Positions 56,039 through 64,000 of a DNA stretch of 64,000 nucleotides are shown here, piece by piece (position 1 is the first letter of the stretch; every line of letters starts with the position of its first letter). The DNA comes from Batrachochytrium dendrobatidis JAM81 (taxonomy: Eukaryota; Chytridiomycota; Chytridiomycetes; Rhizophydiales). The notes below the pieces were generated by a model. The model had not been told where the DNA came from. It worked only from the letters and a program-made list of their open reading frames with translations, and made no database searches. The stretch lies in NCBI RefSeq assembly GCF_000203795.2, contig NW_006281116.1:17195-81194 (forward strand), written 5' to 3'. Both the position numbers and the translations under genes were made by a program.

Positions 56039-56345
56039 CTGTCGTATTCACGTAAAATGAAAAACCAACAAGGATGATAAAATACATAATAAACAGTTTG
56101 GATGATTGGCGTCAATTGCTGGACAGCATTGTGTCTTGAATTTTATGACAAAGTTTACTGATCTCTTGGTAGCTGGCATGAAACAGTTGCGTTTCTGAAA
56201 TGTGCAATCACTGGTTCGTTGGAGAGCGCGAATGTACGAGATATTTTAGGATATAAGACGAGCCTGCAATGACCACTCAAATTCAACATCTAAATTTCAA
56301 TGGATGAATCCGATAATTGTACAATGTACAGCTTTCCCAATACCG
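56039..56345. mobile_element. MITE copy D, 3'-truncated, 5' of BCS1
   Basis: Left end GTCGTATTCACGTAAAATGA (about 56041-56060). Internal words match other copies: GACAAAGTTTACTGATCTC, CTGGCATGAAACAGTTGC, GATAATTGTACAATGTAC. No right terminal repeat was found, so the end at 56345 is approximate. Confidence 0.65.
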
Positions 56346-56508
56346 CAAATTTATTCAAAACTGACCATCTCTGCAATGCATTGTTTTAAAGTCTTGCCAC
56401 ACTAATATCCATTTATTCATGTTTTCAGATCAGACTCATTGAGCAGTGCTGTTTATTTCATAAAAATAAGTTCCATCTTTCACCAAAAGACCAGTATCAA
56501 CTAAACAT

Positions 56509-59166
56509 CTAGTCATTTGTAACTCGAGTTTCTGCATACTCGGGAGCAAAATGTGCTAAAAATAAATCCACAACCACAAAAATCAAATGCTTATTGATCG
56601 TCTTGTTTTGAAAGACATTGAAAAGGAATCGTGTTTTGTCTTCTGCAAGTTGCTGACCAAGAAGTGGTGCACAAAGAGCTACACATTAAAAACCACACAT
56701 TAGATTAGTATGTCAGCAAGCTTTAAACAACTAGTACAAGTGTGGTTTCATGGTTATGCTTACGTGATATCATGGCTATCAGACGAGCTTCAAGTTCCTG
56801 TTTTGATTCATTCTTTTCTCGTTCGCTACGAACACTATATGTACTAGGAGCAGGAATGTTGTCTGGCCAAAATGCTGTACGAAGCAGCAGCAAATAAAAC
56901 GTGATTTGTTCTTCGCATATCAAAAAATAGATTCCCTTCATAATCAACCTATAACAAGTGGTTTATAAAACGTAGCACGGAAAATCATCAGTATAAACTC
57001 AATATACATTATAAAAACTAGACATAATGTCAAATTTTAATGAAATAGTCGAGTATCAGCAGATATTGGTCAGATAAAAATACATACCTATTAACCAAAG
57101 GTGCGGCCACTGAGTGTAAAATTGGTTTGGCAAAAAACATTATTTGCGTAAAAACCCATCGTTGATGGGTTTGAATTTGAAACGCCTCGTTAAGCAAATC
57201 CATTATGGGCTCTTCGAGATACTGACGATCATATTTTGTAGTATCAATCGGACCAAGATGCCACGGTCCAAATCGTGTTTCGTGGTATAGCGCACAACCA
57301 TACTTCCAAACGTCTTGTAATTGTGCATACAATTTAGTCCATACTCCTTCATCCTTTACAAGTTTATCTTCTATCCTAGTTGGATCGGTATTTATCTGTG
57401 CTAACGAAACGCCGTTTGTTGATGTATAGTATGATTTATAATCGCCTCTTGGTTGCAATTGCTGATCTTGTTCGGACTGTTCGACACAAGTAAGCATAGG
57501 TTCTTGATATTGTTTTTGTATCAATCCCTTGTTTTGTAAGCGATTCTGCTGACTTTTTTGAAGTAAAGGTGGGATAGTATCACTGTCACTGGCACCGCTT
57601 TCGTAGTGACCAAGCGAAACGCCATCTGATAATCTCCTACCGTCATACTGTGGAGTAAGCAAGTCAGAATTTAATTTGCTACTGCTGCTTCCATCGTTTT
57701 GCAATTTCATTGATGATTTAGATAGATTGGTACTGTTAGAATCTTTTCCAAACGCAATAGCTGCAGAGTTAGACGAGGTTGCATATCCTTCAAACTCGCG
57801 ATCCGTTTCCGACGCCTTTAGCTTTTTTTTCTGTATTCTGCGATCTGATTGTTTTCCGTAGCGAGTCGACTGTCGATCCGCTCCAGTTTCCATATCTTGA
57901 TCACGAGCAGTTACAAGATTTTTAAACTTGTCGATGCTGCTAGTCATTTTTTCTAATCCACCCATGGTGAACTTGACAAATGAATTCTTTGTTTCATGCG
58001 GTGGATTTTGCTGACGTGCTTTTCTCCGTTTTACAAACAGGTTGTTTGGCGCCTGAACTTGAAACAAAATGGAATTGGCTGCACCTTCATTTTCAGCATC
58101 TGATCCACATGCTAATCCAATATCCGTCTCATCAGAGGTTAGACCAGTGCCATAGAGATCATTGAACATACTACTTTTAGTAGGAGATTCTATATTTATC
58201 TTTGGAGAATTAGCCGAGTAATGTAGATTGTCGCTGGTTGGAGATTCTTCAAGATTGTCTGTTTCAAAAAGCTAAATATCACATGTATCCAGCCATAAAA
58301 TGGTTAAACTCGAGCTAGTTTACATATTCCATCCAAGTCATTACCATAAGCTAGATCAGTCTTACATTTAAAAACAATAAATTAAGATAGTCGGGTTCTG
58401 AGAGGATATTGAGAAGCATTGCAAGCACATTGTTGGTCAATATCTCGCGCAAAAGATACCTAACGCTTTCACTTCGATGCTCTGTTTCTGGGAGTAATGT
58501 ATCTAGCAAAATCTCGGCTACACCCCGTAAATACTCGGACTCGGAAGCAGTATCATTCAAAGCAATATGAGGTTGACAGCCATGAAAAAGCTCTTCCAAA
58601 GATCGGCCCCCTGCATAAGATGTGCCCATTTTTTCACAGCACAATCTATAGTCGCTGATATGACGTTGTAGAATCTCTGGCAAGTCTCGACAGGCGAGCG
58701 CAACAAAATCGACCCGATTGAGTCGTCGCTCACATTCTCGAATAACATGGGAAATGGTGCGAATAAGCTCGGTAATAAACTCATCATTGTCTGAAATAAT
58801 TGAAAACCAAGATGCTACATAATCTCGCAGGAGCAGCGTAATTAGCTTTTGGATTTCGGAATCAACCATGCAGGATGATGTAAATTGATGTGGACGAATC
58901 TGGTTGAATATTTGATTAAGCGTAGTGGTTGAAAAGGCTCTTGATGGGAGGGTTTTGCTATCTTTATTAGGAAGTGAATGACTGCCCTCATCAGTAGTGA
59001 CAGGAGAATTGATACTTTTTGAAGGCACATTAACACTGCTACTTGCAGCAGTAGATATCGTCATGGCAGGTGCAGCCAGTGCTGCATTTGCATTTGCATT
59101 GTAGGTTGGTTTGGACTGTAGAGCTTGCACTGGCGATACAATACGCAGGGGCAGTGGGTCAGACAT
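56509..59166 (-). CDS. PXA and nexin-C domain protein
   Basis: Start ATG at 59166 (MSDPLPLRIVSPVQAL); stop at 56509. Exon 1 (to about 58370) holds a Ser/Ala-rich N-terminus and then a PXA domain: IQKLITLLLRDYVASWFS, ISDNDEFITELIRTIS, RLNRVDFVALACRDLPEIL. Exon 2 (about 58272-57087) is charged and Ser-rich, ending in a helical region HQRWVFTQIMFFAKPILH. The last exons hold the sorting-nexin C-terminal domain: LRTAFWPDNIPAP, KQELEARLIAMI. This PXA/nexin-C layout without a PX domain is known in fungi (for example fission yeast Pxa1). Related proteins bind lipids or tether membranes; the exact site here is unknown. Confidence 0.8.
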
Positions 59167-59270
59167 GGAGTTGAAAACTATAAACAAATATAAGCACTAG
59201 TGATATTGGTCGGCAATCTATATCAAATGATGGCCGAGATGATCCAATGTCGAGGTTTGCGAACTGAAAC

Positions 59271-59590
59271 CAAGTCGCATTCACGTAAAATACTTGTTTT
59301 ATCTTGCAGTGATTGCTTTGGATTCAACAATCGTTAAATTCGTCGTTTTGCTACTACAAGTTAATTTGAATCAGCACAATGTTAAACTCTTTTTTGTTTT
59401 ATTTTAATATCAAATACGCTTGCATTCTAGTTCAAGTAAACAATCTCGGAAATACAACTGTTGTTTCCGTGTCAGCCATCAAGAAAAGGACTCGGACACA
59501 ATATTCGGTAGATTGGAACCAATCACGTCATGAAACTGACTACTTATTATTCTTATTAATGCTGCATTCTACGTGAATATGATTGTAAAT
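59271..59590. mobile_element. MITE copy F, about 320 bp, reversed
   Basis: Left end AGTCGCATTCACGTAAAAT, right end ATTCTACGTGAATATGATTG then TAAAT, inverted repeats of the same family. The interior matches copies C1 and the 17.7 kb fragment on the opposite strand (TTGTATTTCCGAGATTG, CTTGAACTAGAATGC in reverse complement). It lies in the divergent promoter between the PXA gene and TBCCD1. Confidence 0.7.
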
Positions 59591-59866
59591 AATACTGGCA
59601 TTAGTCGGTCAATCTCATCTATTTTTTAACTATACATCAATTTTTCGGTAAATGCTCGAGTCGCTTATACTATTATCATCTTGAATTCATACTGTTGTAC
59701 TTTTTATAGAAAAAATAGCAGCAGGTTTTAAAATATTGTGCCATGTAGATCTCAAGTTTAACAATTTATAAAAGCATTCAGTACGTGCTTGCATTTGTCC
59801 TAGTTTCATCAAATCACTATTCAAGCCGAAACCTTATACTGCAGTATACATAATCTTTTGTTATAA

Positions 59867-62630
59867 ATGGCACTATATCTACGAAACTTTTTATTTGACT
59901 CTGCGCTTGTTCCTTATCCATTGAACTCGGCATTTAATTACTCAGCTTTATGCCAAGTAGCAGTTGATATTTTTAAACTTTCAGAACCAACATCACGCAG
60001 CTCATTTTCAAAGTACCATTCGAACCAGTTATCCTTTGACATATGGACGAATATTGGACAAAGGCATCTAGGTCTTACTTTTATACAAACACTTGTTTAT
60101 TTTGAAACGTTTGCACTCATTTTGCGCCAGTCAGATGCTATGAGTGAATCTGCAGCTTTAGATGGTTTGACTGCTATTTCACGCGTCGCGACTTTACCTG
60201 CCATTATACAGGATTCCACACCTCAATGCACACCCATACCAAAGGTTGGACCAGACTTGAACCCAGTATCCATTCTTTTGTCCACTCCTGTTCCTGCAAT
60301 TCCATTTCTACTTTTGCTATTTAATCAACTGTATTTGCATCCTCACTATAAAGACTCTTTCCATAACCAATGCTCTAACCCATCCTTACAAAACCCCATC
60401 AACCAACTGCATCAACACATGCATTCGACTTGTAATCCTATAAATATCGCAAAGTCTAACAAAAATACTTTAGCCACATTCTTACCTTTTAAAAGCTTGG
60501 CAGATTATCTTAAGCAGCAACCAAGTGATGAATGCAATAATGCTACACCATCTGTTGCGGATTCTATTTTAAAAAAAGAATCCATACCTGCACTACTATC
60601 TCCAACCAAACATAATACTGAAAAAAATAGTGTATTCAATTTACAATCATCTTTGATTTGCAACGAGTCGGCCATTTCAAAAGTGCATTTTCCGTCCCAT
60701 CTCGTGAAAGGTCGTCTCGGTCTTTCAAACTTTTGGAGATCGTCTGGAAGCCAATGGCTGACTTTAATTTATTTGGCCCATAAAGGAACTCAATCAAAAG
60801 ATAACACAGCTATAATGATTTTTGAAAATCAAGACTTTTCCTCTGATTGTCCAGATTTCCAAAATTTTGATATGGATTGGCTATCAGTATTGGATTTTCT
60901 TTTTATTACGGTATCTCCTCGACAGCAAAATATTACCATGGGATTAAAAGAGTTGTTTGGTAATTGGATCTCATCAAAAACCCAGAATACAGATAATTTA
61001 AATGATCTTGATCCATGCTTGACGACTCGGACCCAGCATGACAAGCCCAGTTCATTGGAATCTATGATGGGCGCCACCAGCACATCTGCTTTTTCTGAAT
61101 TATTCACAATAATGGACGCAAAGCCAGTTATTGTCGAGTTTTTAAGACGATGGAAAGGTGGAAAAAAAGATTTAGCCGATCCAGTATCAATAGCACGAAT
61201 GAACCAGTTTATCCAGTGGGCAATACTAGATTGCATGCCTTCATACCGTTTGCTTAAATTCACTCGACATGGAATAGCATATGGTATTGATGACACTCAG
61301 TATTGGCTTCAAGATCCACATGAACCACCACAAGGTAGATCATAGTCTATGCAGGCTAAACCATGATTTAAATAGTTTAAAACAGATTGATACCAATTGT
61401 ATAAGCTGATTCATGATAAACATATCTAATTTAATTGCAATAGTTTTGATATCGCGAAAACGGAATCAAACTATTGTCTTGCATTCAGCATTTATATCCA
61501 ATACAGCAGTCTACATCCACCGCTGTCATGATACTCATGTTTACATTCTTGGTCCAATTACATCGCTTTTTATCTCCGAGTGTCGCAATACCCAAATTAT
61601 TGTCGGTGCTGTTTCAAAACAAATTGGAATCAAACAATCCCAAGGATTGGTCGTGTCTGCTGTATGCGGGCAGCTCATGGTTTGGTTAATGCCATATAAT
61701 CAACGCTTTGCATCACAAACAGAATCGAATCATGTCACGGCTTATATTAATACTCTTTCAAGACCGATTGTTGGACAAGGCATTTGCTTAAATAGTCACT
61801 CTAATGTGGGGGATTTTAAAGATCAGCATGTTTTCAAGTACATAAAGTTAGTACTCGCTCCCTGTAACACCTATTATCAAGGTATGCGTGACGATGTGCT
61901 CAACTCTGGATTAGACATTTCATACAATATGTGGGATAAGTTTGTACAAGTATGTGATAAAGAGCCAGATACCAAGAATGGAGTTGCTAGTGAAACTACA
62001 TGTTGGAAATCTACTCCTGACGCACTACAAAAAAGCAACGTGTCTCTGATGGATCCCTTTCAGTATCTCTGCATGCCAATTCCGTTCAACCGAGTATACA
62101 AACACAATAGCAAAAACTCTGCAAATAGCTTTCCGACAGATCTGCTTGCATCCCAGTCCATCTTCAATCAACCCATCAACCAAATTGATCAAGAGTATAA
62201 ACAAAAAACACCAATCTGGACACAAAACCACGCTGTTTTGAAAAAGAGTGTATCACTAGATCCAATCAGCCGCATTAGAAATAACTATACGTTGTCGGTT
62301 CTTCAAGAACAAAAATCAATTGATCCCAAAAGCAGTATTATAGTTGATACTACGTATCCAATCGTCGTGGAAACCAGTGATGGTAGTTTGGATCGAGACT
62401 GGCTGATGTCGGTACTCCCACAATCATTCAAGATGCGGCTAGAAACAATACACTTGCTTGTTCATCAGGTTAAACAGACTCTTGAAATTTTAGATAATCA
62501 TTGCAAACATAGTAAGGATTTAAAAGATGAAATTGCCAGCAAATTCAACGTGTGGTTAAAGCAAACAGGAAAATTTAAAGCTATATTGAGACTAATGGCT
62601 GTTGACAATGAATGTCAAGTTGAAAAATAA
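59867..62630 (+). CDS. TBCCD1: TBCC domain-containing protein 1
   Basis: Two exons (59867-61334, 61444-62630) give 884 residues. The join restores PPQ-VLISRKRNQTIVLHSA. After it the TBCC beta-helix is clear: YIHRCHDTHVYILGPITSLF, SECRNTQIIVGAVSKQIGI, ...LMVWLMPYNQRF, then LVLAPCNTYYQGMRDDV and YNMWDKFVQVCD. The N-terminal half matches the TBCCD1-specific region (WLSVLDFLFI, then PVIVEFLRRWKGGKK). TBCCD1 is a centrosome/basal-body protein needed for correct centriole linkage and positioning in animals and green algae. Longer than the human protein because of Asn/Ser/Gln-rich inserts (about residues 160-270 and 700-780). Confidence 0.88.
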
Positions 62631-62734
62631 TGTTGAAATGATAAAACTAGTGCAAATAAAATGAATCAGTGGAGTTTGATGCTGTATATACTTGGAAATG
62701 GCAACTGTATGATGAGTTTAAATTTGCGAGAAAT

Positions 62735-63996
62735 TTATTCGGCTTCGTTCATTTTAGGTGCAAGATAGTAACGAATGAATCCAATCTCATTCACTTTGTA
62801 TTCTACTAACAATGGATACTCGTTGGACATGCTCAATGTAACCGTCTTGGACAGGGGGGTGGCCTTGGTGAAGTTGGACAAATACTTGAGAGAAAATGTA
62901 AGACTGCAAGCTTGTTGGAGTTCAATAGTTGTCGATGTGTCTTCACTATCGTCAATGGACATGCCTGGCTTGAGAGTAATATAGCCGCTGCCAATATCAC
63001 CTTCAGTCATAAACCGAACGCTGTCTTTTGCACACTCGATTGTAACTGTTTAGCAAAAAATGTATTGAAACAATTCAAGCATGTTAGTTGTGGCTCTACT
63101 TAAATATACAGCATATTGATTCAAGCCGATCATAAAAAACTCAACTGGATTCGGACAAAGTACTCATATCACGGCAGATACGTTGAAATTCGACAGAGGA
63201 CATCTTGACAACCACATCGTAGTTGGAGTCGGGAATACCCAAATGCTCACTGTCAATATCCATCAATTTCATCTCAAACTCGCTACATCTTTCAGAGTCT
63301 GGATCAATAGTAGTGACGTTTAGAGGATTCAACAATGATTAGTAAATATGAAGGCGAGGTTATTCGTGTCCGAAAATTAATCACATCGTGCAGAAAAATA
63401 AACAGAGAATTAAGAGCATTAATGCACTACAAAAACTGGAAACTTCAAAACAGTACTAAATAGACTGTAACAAGAGTACTGTTTTACAGGACCAAATAAA
63501 AACAGATCCAAACTGCACTATTTGCAAAAGTACAAGTAGCAGTGCACCATCAACAGCACAATAGCAATACAATGACTGCCCAGCAGAATAAAACAATCAA
63601 CACTGAAACAATACAAAGATAGATCTGGAACAAGTTCCTAGAATAAGTTGAAGCAATAGTACTATGGTTATGCTTACCGGGAGCCTCAAAGACCAGTGTC
63701 AGGACATCTGCGTTCTCACCAGCACGCAGAGTCAAGACATCTTCGTTAGAAGCGCATTTGAGGATCTTTCCTAGACTAGCAAGAGAAATGCCAAGACTGG
63801 AATTTCTGTCGCAACGGTAATGTTCGAATCCGCTTGAACGCAACAACAGAGTCACAAGAGAGATGTGGGAAGTATCCATTGCCTGTAAAGCAATACCAGT
63901 CTCATTGCATTCAAAGTTGGCATCAGTGACTAGTTCTTTAACAGCATCAAGAAGCTTTTTAAGAGTCGAGGCATGTTGCAGACGAGCTTCGAGCAT
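62735..63996 (-). CDS. PCNA: proliferating cell nuclear antigen
   Basis: Start ATG at 63996, only four bases from the window edge; stop at 62735. Three exons: 63996 to about 63680, about 63310-63160, and about 63050-62735. Conserved segments are [40 protein letters not shown] (central loop), [28 protein letters not shown] (interdomain region), [31 protein letters not shown] and the C-terminal YYLAPKMNE. The Lys equivalent to the ubiquitinated/SUMOylated K164 is present in CAKDS. PCNA is the sliding clamp of replication and repair in the nucleus. The first intron (about 370 bases) is longer than usual for this window. The upstream promoter is outside the window. Confidence 0.94.
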
Positions 63997-64000
63997 TGTA

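Noticed and set aside
1..64000. tRNA, rRNA or CRISPR arrays
   Set aside because: No cloverleaf with proper T-loop, no rRNA-like sequence and no regularly spaced repeats were seen; a CRISPR array is not expected in a fungal genome.

Overview
The window looks like nuclear DNA of a zoosporic (chytrid) fungus, most probably Batrachochytrium. Three things point that way: AT-rich DNA with many short GT..AG introns, intact and broken Crinkler (CRN) type effector genes, and small secreted coiled-coil proteins with an MKLxxxxLSS..CSV type signal peptide. Which Batrachochytrium species cannot be decided from sequence alone. There is one 100-base assembly gap (13258-13357).

Positions 1 to about 18.05 kb form an effector/repeat compartment that is poor in genes. 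It holds two intron-less secreted-protein genes (676-1503 minus, 7989-8594 plus) that share a conserved upstream block of about 190 bp, one intact CRN gene (10283-11977), a 5'-truncated and frameshifted CRN relic (4225-5976), a decayed kinase-bearing relic (15795-16520), other coding relics, inverted repeats and long gene-free stretches. The second secreted gene lies between inverted repeat arms (7568-7640 and 8775-8853), like a cassette, and a further copy of the right flank sits at 14134-14402.

Positions 18.1 to 64 kb are a compact, conserved core block of 18 genes, mostly intron-rich and closely packed. In order: MDM1-like, RNASEH2C, ARP2, a WD40 protein, SKI3, an aldo-keto reductase, NOP53, PP2A B55, a RING/TRAF-type zinc-finger protein, a NOL8-like RRM protein, an F-box/LRR protein, a vezatin/Inp2-like membrane protein, phosphoacetylglucosamine mutase, an unknown membrane protein, BCS1, a PXA/nexin-C protein, TBCCD1 and PCNA. 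Functions include ribosome biogenesis (NOP53, NOL8), RNA decay (SKI3), replication and genome upkeep (PCNA, RNASEH2C), actin (ARP2), mitochondria (BCS1), chitin precursor supply (PAGM) and centriole/basal body (TBCCD1, MDM1-like). The last group fits an organism with flagellated zoospores.

A non-autonomous DNA transposon (MITE-like) family with terminal inverted repeats around GTATTCACGTAAAATGAA is scattered through the core block (five full-length or internally deleted copies plus two fragments). Copies lie inside introns of SKI3 (one) and NOL8 (two), immediately 5' of BCS1, and in other intergenic gaps. Exon boundaries were set by eye from splice consensus, reading frame and family conservation; coordinates of internal exons not spelled out are approximate.
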